Shown: positions 11,450 to 22,225 of the stretch, piece after piece
How positions within the stretch are numbered: position 1 is the first letter of the stretch
Layout: every line of letters begins with the position of its first letter
Origin: Lophium mytilinum
Lineage: Eukaryota; Ascomycota; Dothideomycetes; Mytilinidiales; Mytilinidiaceae
Reading direction: 5' to 3'
NCBI GenBank assembly: GCA_010093605.1
Contig: MU004183.1
Span: forward strand, 1,302,001 to 1,366,000
DNA: 64,000 bases
Notes under the pieces: generated by a model
What the model was told of the DNA's origin: nothing
The model's database searches: none
The model's input: only the letters and a program-made list of their open reading frames with translations
Position numbers and translations under genes: made by a program

Positions 11450-11695
11450 AACGCTCCCATTGTGTCCACCTAATGCCCAAAAGAAACGCCAGAAGTAACC
11501 ACGCAATGCCCAAAACAAACACCAAAAGTAACCACCCATTGGGCCTAAGAAGTACCCGAAACACCCACGCGATGCCCAAAAGAAAACCCAAAAGTCCCTG
11601 CCCAGTGTGCCCAAGAAGTACCCAAAGTCCCCACCCATTGCGCCGAAAAAGCAGAAGAAGAAGAAGAAGTACCCACGCATCGCTCAAAAGAAGCC
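11450..11695. repeat. Degenerate ~33-bp minisatellite with a GAA run
   Basis: About seven imperfect units of roughly 33 bp, each with an ACCCACGCAATGCCCAAAA-like core followed by an A-rich part and AAGTACC. A GAA trinucleotide run lies near 11653-11668. The array gives repetitive open frames on both strands (11413-11823 and 11388-11762) that are not genes. It forms the 3' flank of the membrane-protein gene, whose stop codon lies at 11684-11686, and follows the 106-bp array after about 140 bp. Confidence 0.7.
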
Positions 11696-13403
11696 CCGGA
11701 AGAGCCAAACAAACGGACGCAAAGCCAGCGTCAGCGTCACGAAGGGTGGCTCTGGAGCCCACTCGTAGACGCCGAAGCCGTCCATATTTCCCGCGTACGC
11801 GGGCTGGCAGAAGTACTGACTAAAGCAACAATCAGCACTACTCAAAGGCAGCTAGAAAGGGAGGAAAGACTTACCAAAGCGTGGATTCCACGATGTACCA
11901 CACAAGCAGGCCAAGAAGCAGCAGAACCAACCACTTCGGAGCTGGGTCGCGGAGGCCTCGTGGTGGTGCCAATTGGCGGCAGTTGTGGCATTTGCACCCT
12001 CTGCAGGTGCTTTCGTCGCTTTTTGCGACGCTGACGCTCTCCTCCAGACGCTGCATGCCCTTATTCGCGTCTTTTATCGACGAGCGCGTGGCAAAGAGGC
12101 GGGCGTTCATGTTGGAAAGTTGGCCCATTTCGTGGCCTCGCTGTGTGTTTTCGGTGGTTTTGGCGGTTTCAGGACCGAGAGAGGGGAGGATCTCGGTCGG
12201 AGATTCGACGGTTTCGTCGGCTTCGTCGCCAGGCTTTGCGACCATCTTCTCCAACGAGTTGATAGTCGAGTCGCTGTACGCTCTGTGGCGTTTTTCGTCG
12301 CTTTTTCCCGCATTTCTCGCATCAGCGACAATGCGTGCCAACGCGGAGGTGGGGAGGTTGCGTGGGCGGGGGGAGGTCGCGGGTAGTTCTTCGATCATTG
12401 ATGGGGACGTTTTCGGTGCAAGTAGGCGACTGAGGGCCCGCATCGTGTCCGTGGGATCTTCCTTTTGGACTGTCTCTGGAATCGAGACTTCAGTCTTCTC
12501 GATAACCTCCGTTTTCTGCTGCGGCACTGGGGTGTCTCTGACAGCCTCCACTCTCTTCTGCAGCACCGGGGTATTTGTGACGACCTCCACTTTCTTCTGC
12601 GGCACCGGGGTCTTCCTGACAGTCGCAGACCGTGGAGCGCCCATCTCCAAAATGCGACGTTTTAGAGACTCAGTCGCGATCTTGTCTGGTTCGGATGTAG
12701 GAGGTGAGGGGGTCCTCGGTCTTTCAGTGCCCATATACAAAATGCGTCGTTTCAGAGTCTCGGTCGCGATCTTGTCGGGTTGGGATGAGGGTGGTGAGGG
12801 GGTTCTTGGTCTTTCAGCCATGTGTGGAACAGCAGGAGTTCCAACGTCCAATTTGGAGGGCCAATCTTCCTCGATGTCTTCGATGTCATGATTCTCGTCG
12901 TGTTTTTCGTCCCATTGGCCATCCTGATCAGCGTTTGAAGCCATTCCGTCATCGTAATCCAGCGGGAAAACGTGCCCGAAAGGTACGTCTTCCTCAGGCT
13001 CAACTGGAGCCTCGTCCACCGGTGCCATGAAATCATCCACCTCGGGTATCCAGTTTTCCACATCCTGTGAGCCATTGAAGCCCGTCTGGGCAGGCTGGCG
13101 ACGCGACAGAATCTCCGAAGTCAAAGCCCCATATTTGCGCGCCTTTCGGAAAGGCTCGACTCTCTTCCCAGAAAGCAGCTCTCGCAGGCGTCTCTCGGCT
13201 CGCGCGTTCTGAATCATGAGGCGGCCGAAGTCGTCTTCCGCAGCCTCCAGCGAGCTGAGGCCAGACGACGCCACCGATACGGCGGGTGATCTGCGAGCAG
13301 CTGAGGTCCACAGGTCGGTCTCGGTGACCTCGGGTGAAGTCATCTGGGGTGGTGAAGGTCGGGAGTAGAGGTATGGCGGAGCGGGAAGACGGTAAGGAAG
13401 CAT
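11684..13403 (-). CDS. Single-pass membrane protein with a cysteine-containing lumenal tail
   Basis: Two exons, 13403-11875 and 11819-11684, join through a 55-nt GTAAGT...TTTAG intron to give 554 residues. The long N-terminal part is Pro/Ser-rich and acidic, with a duplicated segment (ERPRTPSPP...PDKIATE.LKRRIL, twice) and three PVPQ/PVLQK-type repeats. A short helical region (NARLFATRSSIKDANKGMQRLEESV) and a CRGCKCHNC motif precede the membrane helix (WLVLLLLGLLVWYI). The second exon adds 45 residues beginning CQYFCQPAYAG and holding WAPEPPFVTLTLALRP, in frame and unlike random sequence. This layout recalls tail-anchored nuclear-envelope (KASH-like) proteins, but the very C-terminus lacks the usual PPPX end, so that is speculation. 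The upstream frame from 13538 has no convincing start before 13403. Confidence 0.7.
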
Positions 13404-15274
13404 GGTGTTTTCGGGAGGTTTTCGGTACGCAATCGATTGGGAGGGTGGAATTTGAGATGAGAAAAGCGAAGATTTGATAGCGCGGGTTGTGGTTGTGGAG
13501 AACTGATGGCTGGCTGATGGCTGGCTGATGGCTGGCAAGAGAGTTTGTGAGGAGATGAAGGACGACGCGTCGCGGGGAGCTGATGAACTGGCGTCCTGGC
13601 TCGTGCGTCGTTCGGCGCTTCGACCCGCAGCGATGGTGCGGCATGGCGGGACGGGTAGGGCTGCAGATAGCCCCGCAGTGAATTGCAGATCCTAAAGCTA
13701 AGAATCTCAGGGTGTGCGCGCTAGGGGCCCGGCGCTGTGGATCTGGGGAGGATGAGGGAAGTCGCGATGGGCGCCTTCACCACCTCAGCGGGCCTGCACA
13801 CTGTCAGATCGGTGAATATGCTGCAACGACGCGTACTTTACTCACTCTTTTACCATACAAGCTAATGCAATCATTGAGATGTCATTATCTTCGTAGTTGC
13901 TGGATCCTGGGAGGGTGTTGGTGTGGTGTTGTGGTGTGGCAGGCCTGGTGGAGGCCGTTGAGCAGATCGCTTTGCCCCTCTCTCTCAATGAGAAGTGAGA
14001 TGAAGAAGGAAGAGAGGAAAAGGGAACGCGTTTCAGAGGAGTCTATGTACGTAGGGTAGATACGACATGTGATTACGACGTCTTCACCGCTCGCCCACGG
14101 GTCCATAAGTCAGCAGCCAATGAGAACTAGCAGTCAGGGCAATGCTCTTGTCATGAGTCCGTGTCCACTTGTTCTCTGCGTCTGACGTGCTGTTACATTC
14201 TTCTGAAACCTGAAGGAAACGTGAAAAGGTAGTATAAGTCATGTGACCGAAGTGGCTGTCAGTCACGGTGCCAGTACGAAGTACACTATTCTAGCACGAG
14301 GTAGTATAGGCTTGTTTGTTGCCGTCTTCCGTGCTTGAATATGCTTTCGGGGTTCTGGAAAAGATGTGAATTTGCCCTTTCTGTCGTTTTAGTACCTCGC
14401 TGGACTAACTCAGACGCCAGATACTACGACATCTCCATTTCAGGGCCAAAAGTATCGTTATACTGATCAAGTTTAGAGATATCATTAATCAAGTCAAGTA
14501 GTAAACATATGATCAAAGAGCTGGAGCACGGCGTCTCGCACCGACAGGCCTCGTCATCATATCCATAATTCTTCAAATTTCCACGGTTCTCCTTCTCTAC
14601 CACAACTTTCCTCCTCTAGACCCCCAATCTACCACGGAACCACCCAGCTGCTGACGTGTCCCCTTCTGCGAAACCTACATAAGCCCGCCCTCCCCCCGTC
14701 CCTCTTCTCTTCCTCGCCTTCGGGCACACCCTCCTTCCAATTTCCTAAAATCAAGATCTTATTGCATGTATCGCCATATACTTTGTATATGCAGAGCACA
14801 AACCCGGCTCTTGTAGACTATGCTATCTAGACCCTTCCCCCGCTATGTATTACCCACTTTTGTCACTCCTTGGGGGCAGCGGTTCAAACCCGACAGATAC
14901 TTAGTAGGAGTCGATGCGCAAATGGATAAGCTTCTTGTGGATTTGGTTTGGCTATATAGGAGGTTTTTGACCCGAGAAGGGTTTTCCTCGCAATCATATA
15001 TTTTTCTGATCTACAGTTGATTTTTGCTATGATTTTGTGATGAGAACAGGTGGCCTGAGTGGTGTCGTGTTCGAGACTGGCATAGACGTTCGTGCTTCCA
15101 AGCTGATCTCGCTACTCTCAATACCTGTGTGCAAACGTTTCTGTTACATCTCGCAGTGATCTCATGCTTGTTCGGACATCTAGAGCAAGTATAAAGATGG
15201 CGTTGTGTCTAATTCTATCAATAAAGTCCATCAACATCACCCTAGTATTGCAGACGTGCAATATGGACTTCCCT
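13404..15274. other. Intergenic region with an orphan promoter-like tract
   Basis: Around 13501-13537 a 12-bp unit (TGGCTGATGGC) is repeated three times in the leader of the - gene. Around 14600-14750 the + strand becomes pyrimidine-rich with an ACATAAGCC element, the look of a fungal core promoter and leader. It is followed by a 66-codon ATG frame at 14820-15020 (MLSRPFPRYVLPTF...) that matches nothing I know. No conserved gene could be assembled. The rest is plain intergenic sequence. Confidence 0.35.
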
Positions 15275-16599
15275 TCAGGTCCTCAAGAAGGCCTTCACAG
15301 CTGAACCCCAGACGACCCCTCTCTTATAAACCGCCATCCCCGGCACACTCCCGCTGCTCAACCCATCTATCGCATCGGCCAGCGCCTCTCCATTGCCCTC
15401 TTCCTTCACCGCTCTGATAGGATACTGATACGTGCGGAAGGCAAACACCAGCGCCTTGCTCTCCGGCAGTCGATGTAGCGTCTGGCGCTCACACCTGAGC
15501 ATCGTCTTATCAATATCCACCACCTCCTCCACTGCTTCTTCGCCTTCATAAAGATGGTTGCCACCTAGGCTAAACAGCCTGGTGTTGGTCGTGATGCTCC
15601 AATTGGTGCGGAGCACGATTTTCCCCGTAGGTAGAGTGGCGAAGAAGCGGTCCATCGACTTCTCGATCTTGACACCATACCCAGGCACCGGTGCGTGTAT
15701 GTCGGCAAGCGTGAGATTGAGCTTCTGGGGCGTGTTGAAGCCGGAGGGAAAGCATGTGATAAAGCCCTCGAGTCTGTATTTCCCCTCGTCGGCCGGAGAC
15801 TCGGACGGGAGAAGGAAGAGGAAGTCGGTATCAATGTGCTCGCCCAGGACGCGAAGGGATGAGATCGCGTCTTCTGTATATACGGGAATGGTGTCGGACG
15901 TGACGCGGTTGACGCATTGCGCGTCCTGCCCTGGACCTGAGGCTGGGATGAGTTTGAACATGGAGCTGTACCGGCTCGGGAGATATGTCCCGAACATCCA
16001 GGCGTGGAACTCTTTGACGGCCGGTACGATTCTTGGATTTGCGGCCACAACGTCATTTGGATGGTCGTTGATGAGTTGGCGACGGAGGTTGATGCGATCA
16101 ACATAGGTCTTGTCTTTTGCAACGAGCTCTGACATCGTAGTATTCTGGAGCGCTGTATGAAGTCAGATAAGACGCGGGGGGGCTGCCGTGAGGTCTTACC
16201 CATCGTTAAGTGGTATCTTGGTTTGAAGGGTCGTATCTGGAGTGGCTCCGTAGTTTGCCACTTAAAGTCCGACAACGGCTCAATCTTATTGTACACATCA
16301 TCGGTTGGCGCTTGGTGGCTTTTCGAAGCATGACGATGCAATCGTGTCTAGAAAGTTTATCAGACATTGGTCTTTGAGGTTCGACCTCGGGTAACTTTGT
16401 ATAAAGGCGAAGACATTAGTCACTCTCTAGTAGGAGCGACTTCTGCATGAGAAAGAACCGTTCGTGACTGCAGAATAGCTTGAAGCACAACCTTTTCGTA
16501 TTTTCTTGTCACCAGTGCCTTGACCCCCAACCATGCTACGAGTACAATGAGAACGATCCAAACTGGCATACCGAAAGTAGGGTTGCTCATTATGTCCAT
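15275..16599 (-). CDS. Membrane-anchored DUF3445/HODM-like haem oxygenase
   Basis: The last exons are clear: 16347-16200 and 16152-15275 join through a 47-nt GTAAGA...ACAG intron, giving IRPFKPRYHLTMALQNTTMSEL, a hallmark of the fungal DUF3445 family (haem-dependent oxidative N-demethylase, HODM type). Further family features are DKTYVDRINLRRQLI, DTDFLFLLPS, YRLEGFITCFPSGFN and RTNWSITTNTRLFS. An N-terminal exon starting at 16599 encodes MSNPTFGMPVWIVLIVLVAWLGVKALV, a membrane anchor followed by basic residues. Its donor is not canonical (candidate GTT sites near 16498 and 16465), so that boundary is open; the acceptor is CTAG at 16348-16351. HODM enzymes oxidatively demethylate small amines; the true substrate here is unknown. 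Confidence 0.75.
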
Positions 16600-16952
16600 G
16601 TCTAAATCAATTAACAGCGAAGAACGCGCCAGACAAGGACGAAGCTGATCTTGCGGAACAAAGTGTGGGACACCTGATGAAGTCTTGATAGAACAATGAC
16701 TGAACGCTTTAAGTCTTATAGGATACGCCCTCGCCGCAAAAAGTTTCCTATTTAGGTTAAGCGCCAGATATGAAGTATGCCATGCAGTGCGGAGTGCGAC
16801 GTACGCAGTGGAAAGACTGAAAATAAACCATATGAATGGAAGCCGTGATAAACGATAAAAGACAGGCCGAAAACCTTCATAACAGTTTGGAGAAGCGAAA
16901 CCTAATTTCAGATCACGCCCAAAATCACGGTTTATATCAGAGGTCCAGTCGG

Positions 16953-17625
16953 CTAGTACGGCATGAGAGCCGCACCTCTCTTCCTTCGTTGCCGATCTGA
17001 TATCTGCACTGCTCCGAGGAAGTCGAACAAAGTGCATAGCTTGGCATCTAGCGCTGTTCTAGGGCTGACGGAGTCTCTCGATGTGAATTGTAGAGAACGA
17101 AGATCAGTCGGGAGATTGTAGCTTCTCAAAATGCGATCCAGTGTTGTGGGATCAATGCACTTGACCTCTTCAAGTGTCCTCGGCACTTTGAAGTCCTGTG
17201 GGAATCTTCCATCTGAACACATTTTTGGCTGCAATTGCCCGTATTTCGCCGCCCATGTGGTCTGTCCGTTGACGAACTGAACTAAGAGATTTGTTCTTGA
17301 GGAAGCGAGAAATTAGGAACTGTGTACTGTCTACGGAATCGGAAGATGCCTACCTTCGAACGAGGTCGTCCACATTCGGCGGACTACAGCCCATCATCAT
17401 CTCCGGGTCAAGTCCAGGCGGAGGTGGCATTCTCTGCGACGGGCCATTCGCGAATGGCCCTCCTATCGCACCAAAGTAGTCGGGCCCGTCCATACCCATG
17501 CGACAAGAATCAAAAGAAGCATTCATGACGCGTGGGTTTCTAGGGTCCATGTCGAACGGTGAAGTAGGCAAGGAGCGATGGTAGTCGTCGTGTGGCATGG
17601 GTGGACGTAGAGTATGGGCGGCCAT
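16953..17625 (-). CDS. Small fungal-specific protein, splice junction uncertain
   Basis: The first exon begins at 17625 (MAAHTLRPPMPHDDYHRS), with a Met/Pro/Gly-rich segment. The second part reads FVNGQTTWAAKYGQL...VPRTLEEVKCIDPTTLDRILRSYNLPTDLRSL...RDSVSPRTALDAKLCTLFDFLGA and ends at 16953. The obvious donor (GTAGGC after LVRR) does not keep the frame. A GTAGTC donor at 17387 with the TTAG acceptor at 17282 does, giving EMMMG-FQFVNGQ, 188 residues and a 106-nt intron. I favour this but cannot prove it. No known domain is recognised. The composition and Arg-rich C-terminus suggest a small soluble protein. Confidence 0.5.
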
Positions 17626-18699
17626 GATGAGAGTGAGATTGTATCTAACTCGAAATTCCTATATTCGAAAGTAGTAGCAGTTTGAGTGAAATTGAATATC
17701 CCTGTCAGCCTGCGAACAGCAATTCTCGAGGCCTTATATGTTGAGATAGGAGGCAAACAGCAACATGGCTAGCCGCAGGCTTGTACATGAGTAAGCATCT
17801 ATTCCTGTTAACGAGCCTAGGGGTCAATGGAATGCAACAGATCAAAGCGAGTACGCCGTGTGTATAAATAGGATGAAACGGGGCCAGATATCTTGCAAGA
17901 TGACGATACGACGTTCACTGCTCCGGCAATATGGTGTGATTCCACAATCGGAGATCGGTCAATGAACTGATGTCATGAAGTGTATTACATGGCCCATGGG
18001 TCAATGGTCGATGATGCCATTTCTAAGGGCGAGCGGTGACAAGTGAGGCATCTGGGTAACGCTAGGGTGATTGGACCTCCGTAAATGAGCAAACAAGTCG
18101 CCTCATATCATGGCGCAAGCAAACAGAAGGACACGGCTAGGCCTAACACATCGATTGAAGGTGCAACATAGACGCCCAATAAGCTCAACAAACCCGCTCG
18201 TGGTTCCCTGTAATGTTTAGAGGATCTATGAAGCTCGTCTGCAATCCAATGCTAGCTCGCCGCTCAAGAGACGGAATGAAGGAAACCCAGTCCTTATATG
18301 AATGCCGATATGATAGTGAGCAGCCGTGTCTAGCAGAGCAGGCCAAGTAACGAATACGAGGGATATGCTAGAAGTTTCCACACTTCGCTGGCTTTGTACA
18401 TGTCGACGTTATCGGCGGAGAGGCTGTTCAGTGGCAGGATGGCAGTACCGAGTGCCATGAACGGAAGTTGGTAGTGCGCCCGGACGAAGGCGTCAAGATG
18501 AATAATAGCAAACTTGTGTATGTTGCGAAGCTCAGCGGCTCGCGCTACAAGGTTGCTAACCGTTGTTGCCGGTTTGCACACATGAGGTGCCCGCTCCGAG
18601 TAGCTTTTAGTATTGAGGTGCACTTCTCCAAGAAAGACGGCGAGGATTTCCGCACAAGATTGGTAGCAGATGCAAGGGATTGAATCAAAGACGTCTGTT
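17626..18699. other. Intergenic region
   Basis: Only short open frames without ATG or with random composition are present (18330-18623 on -, 18468-18683 on +). A TATAAATAG element near 17870 on the + strand has no gene after it. The right end is 3' sequence of the small membrane-protein gene. Confidence 0.35.
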
Positions 18700-19151
18700 T
18701 CAGGTACTTGAAGAGCTGTCTTCGTACTCCTCGTGTAGTTGGCGGAGCTTTACATCCGACAGATCCGGGCGGTTTGTACCACTAAATGAAGCTGGAGAGT
18801 TATTGCCGCGAGACGAAGGCCTCCCAATGCTGAAGCTTCGACGGTGGCCATTCGGTCTCGCAACGAGGCTTGGAGCTCTGGGACGTGCCTTTCCACGCGC
18901 TCGTCCGCCAACCACAGGTATCTCGTAAGCTAATGCGCGCCAGATGTAGAGGAAGACGTCGTAGATAAGGAGGGCGGCCCATGGCCCGATGGTCAGGATG
19001 GCGAGGAATAGCTAGGAAAGCAAAGCGTCAGCAATCTTGCTCACTTGCAATCTATTCGGGATTTCAAGCTCGGTTGGAAGCTCACGAATATGCGGGTTGT
19101 CCATGTTTCGAAAGCACTGAGATTGTCGGGGAGAATTGAAAAGAGCGCCAT
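18700..19151 (-). CDS. Small integral membrane protein, fungal-specific
   Basis: Exons 19151-19086 and 19011-18700 join in phase 0 through a 74-nt GTGAGC...CCTAG intron to give 125 residues. The protein starts MALFSILPDNLSAFETWTTRIF, continues into a hydrophobic helix (LFLAILTIGPWAALLIYDVFLYIW), then EIPVVGGRARGKARPRAPSL and a Ser-rich tail ending in acidic and Ser residues. A second GTGAGC donor lies 15 codons further on but breaks the frame, so the first is used. The sharp hydrophobic segment and the basic flank imply one membrane helix with the basic C-terminal side in the cytosol. Function unknown. Its expression may produce the unspliced longer frames seen around it, but these are not conserved-looking. 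Confidence 0.65.
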
Positions 19152-20107
19152 GGCACGAGAGCACGGTTGGGAGAGGGTCTTGATCCACTCGAGGGACGTC
19201 AGTAGAATCGATTGAACGTTCAGATATAGATGCTGGGGGACCTGTGGGCAGCAACGGATGGGGAGAGGCCTGTGTTGTTGAGGCTAAAGCTGCTAGGGGC
19301 CTCGGGAGAAGCCCCACCAGAAAGCGGCGCTTTACTCCGCCAGAAACGCGTCACGTCTCCTGATGCCGCGTCTCCATCACTTGAAGTATAAGAAACATCT
19401 TTGTACGCAACTGCTGCCGGACTGAAATAGAATATGCCGAAGTAGAGTCCCATCTTCCTTATGTTCCGGGTAAAGCGACCCCACCCCAGGCTCGTGACTC
19501 CCACAGCGTTCCATGGTTGAGGCTGGGTACCCAGCATAGATAACGTACAGTATTGGCCGAATAGGAAGTGTTCTAACGATGGAATGTACGTGAGACTCTA
19601 TCCTTAGGACAGGCCTTCTGTCCAGTCGCAGTCTGTAGATGCATGCCGGTCTCGTGGCCTCGTCTGCAGCCCGCACTCGCCGCCCCGCTCACCTGTCACC
19701 ACTTGACGCTGGACAGCAGTCTGGAATTGCCCAAGAGCTGGCGACGGAGTCATTGCTGAATCTTTCCCTTCTGTGACGGGGAGTAGCTGCAGAGTCAGAA
19801 GGCGAAGCTTCTTCGACCGCTACTTGCGCTGGTTGATTGATCTGTTCTCACCATCCTGTCACTGCAGCCTAATCTAGCAGAGCGAAGTATTCAGCTCTGC
19901 CTTGCTGTCCTTGCTGTCTACGCATTCTGACAGCCTGGAGCCTCTCAACACAGCCTGGTGGAGTATTACGACTCAGCGTCTACCTCAATTCCCTTGACCT
20001 CTCACTTCACTTCTCTGAGCCCGAGACTCCTCTTGTTGCATCTTGAACAGCTTGAGCGAGACGTCGCGACCACCCCGCCCCCACCACGGCTGCACAGCTT
20101 CTCAAAC
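19152..20107. other. Divergent promoter region
   Basis: This separates the starts of the small membrane-protein gene (-) and the BTB gene (+). Open frames such as 19220-19537 on the - strand have no start and no domain. The stretch 19700-20100 is pyrimidine-rich on the + strand, as expected of the leader of the BTB gene. Confidence 0.4.
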
Positions 20108-21243
20108 ATGGCCAATTTGGATTTCCTCACTCTGTTCCCGGCGGGCAATGCGTCCCTAAGTGTCGTTGCATCAGACGGAGCCATAACCATCCAAAACCTC
20201 CACACTCCCACCATTGGCCGCCGGTGTCCACTCCTAGAGCTATCCTTTGAGCAAGGCGCCTCTGGGATCCCACGAGCGAGCATCGAAGCAGCATCCCTGG
20301 ATCTCGTCGTCAACTTTCTCCGCTTCTGCTACACTGGAGACTATCTCTCCTACGATGACATGGGCGCTCTGCCTTTCTCATTACTCATGCATGCCCAGCT
20401 CTGTCGCATGGCAGAGATATTCGAAGTACCGGAACTCCAAGCGTTAGCACACACCAATGTCATCCGAGAAACCGAACTCGCTTGTAGCCTTCCGTCGCCG
20501 CCACTTGATCTTTGCCTGGCCATTCGCTTCATATACGAGCATCTAGCGGAACAGAGACCGCTTATCGACACCATTCTCCATTACTGTGTCTACTGCTTCT
20601 TACAGCACAAGCTCGGGACAGATGACTCGTTCCGACAAGTCGCCTTCGAGCTGCGACCATTCCACCAGGATCTCTGTCGTACCAGTTTCAAGCGGGGTTT
20701 CCAAGATGACGGTGAGCTGTTCTGATATTTGCATCTCACAAGATTACGGGCACTAATAGGAGCATAGGAGCCATTGATATCGTTCGTCTACCTGTCCAAG
20801 AATCAACACCGCACTCGATGCAGGATCTCGGCAAGCTCGCTCTCGGAGACTTCCTCTATGGACTCTGGTCCGGCGACGTTTCCGACCTTCCTAAGGAGAT
20901 TTGCGAGCAGGACCATGGCACAGTTCTCCCAGAAAAGGAACATACTTTAGTGTACAGACCAAAGGTGGCGGATGCAAGACGAGTTGGAACATTCGAAGAC
21001 GATATCTATGGCTATACGCTAGTCCACCTCCCGAAACACGCTTCGGAAAGCGAGCCCTCCCATCTCATGCTCAACGCACAGCCCGAGGATCCTTTCGGCA
21101 ATCCTCAACACCCCCAACTTCCTTCGATCAATATACAGAGCCAAGCGAATAGCAAGAATGAGGAGAAGTTGGACGACTGGACTATTACATCTCCAACCAA
21201 CGACGAGACCTCAGGCTCAGACTCGGAGTGGGCTTTTGTGTAA
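20108..21243 (+). CDS. BTB/POZ-fold protein with acidic C-terminus
   Basis: Exons 20108-20711 and 20768-21243 join in phase 1 through a 56-nt GTGAGC...CATAG intron, giving 359 residues from MANLDFLTLFPAG. The frame runs upstream to 19958 but without ATG. The N-terminal 150 residues follow the fungal BTB pattern: strands DGAITIQNL, a helix FEQGASGIPRASIEAASLDLVVNFLRFCYTGDY, then a helix around MHAQLCRMAEIFEVPELQALAHTNV. The C-terminal third is hydrophilic and ends NDETSGSDSEWAFV. BTB proteins of this kind often act as adaptors, for example for Cul3 ubiquitin ligases; no partner can be named from sequence. Confidence 0.7.
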
Positions 21244-22225
21244 GGAGAGTGGCAGTGTTTTCCATGTTTTTGAGGCCGTGGTGCATGCCTTCTAAAAATG
21301 AATCATCTCTGGAGAGCGTTCAAATCGCTCAGATGTGCTAATAGGTCAGTCAGGCTCAAAGAAAAATAATAATAAGCAGGTTGACAATTAGTGATAGGGA
21401 TAGCTTGATATCTGTAATGATGTCAACCCCTTTCGTGGTAGATAACGCCGAGATGGCCAAGCGAGTTTACAGCATGTTTAATTAATCGACATAAAAATAT
21501 TCAAGTCCTTGGGAGAGTTGGAAGGCACTCCTGCATGTGAGAGTAAAGGTTACACGAGCGGTTTGAACGGCTACGAGATTTACATATGCCTGGTGGACAC
21601 TACCACGCTGGGACTTAGTCTCCGCTAGTCAACTCCCTACGCGTAATCGTTCTGCCTTACCGAACTCACAAGCAACTCCTCTCTTTGAGTATCTACACTC
21701 TGAGTTTTGCTCTCGCCGACCAACCACTAAGCAACCACTGAGTTTTGTTACGAAGTGAGTTTGCTAACTCCCTCACTATATTATTGGCTGTTAGAAGGCG
21801 ACGCTCACTGCTCCATGGTTTGAAACGTGAGATTAGAGGAATTCCTTCGAAAGCTGCTTTCCGGAACTCAATCTAGTGGATCTTTTCCGAAGGGTGTGCA
21901 AATATGGAGCGTGAGAGAAATTGGTTCGACAGGAAAGCTAAACTGAATACTCGGATAGAGGAAGGAATCGAAATAAGTTATTTGGATCAGACTTGCTAGC
22001 CAACCTCAAGCGCCTTACTTCTCGGTGTTCTGCAATGATCGTGAAACTAGATGTTATAAAGATGGTAGGTATACAGGTATAGTGAATGAGCAAGGAGAAG
22101 TGCCAAGCCACTAGCTCAAGTAGCGGGCCAAAACTCTAGCCAGCTTCCGACGAGAGGAACCTTACGCCCGACGAGCTCTCCCAGGTACCAGCAGCTCTGC
22201 ACATCACCACAAGCCAAACCACACA
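21244..22225. other. Intergenic region
   Basis: There is no gene. Around 21610-21780 several short GAGTTTTG/AACTCCCT motifs recur in both orientations, too irregular to call an inverted-repeat element. The right end is the promoter of ATP14. Confidence 0.4.

Noticed and set aside
11388-11823. Repetitive open frames on both strands (Leu/Gly/Trp-rich on -, Pro/Arg/Lys-rich on +)
   Set aside because: They are translations of the 33-bp minisatellite; only the final exon of the membrane-protein gene is accepted here.
13404-13538. Upstream extension of the membrane-protein frame to 13538
   Set aside because: The extension is low-complexity Ser/Thr/Gln sequence over a 12-bp repeat; the ATG at 13403 gives a more typical start.
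14875-14905. GGTTCAAACCC motif resembling a tRNA T-loop
   Set aside because: Only three base pairs form in the stem, and the upstream sequence does not fold into a cloverleaf.
15030-15060. GTGATGA...CTGA pair resembling C/D-box snoRNA signals
   Set aside because: The boxes are too close for a guide RNA and no terminal stem is visible.
21600-21780. Repeated GAGTTTTG/AACTCCCT motifs in both orientations, possible inverted-repeat element
   Set aside because: The repeats are short and irregular, with no matching ends and no target-site duplication.
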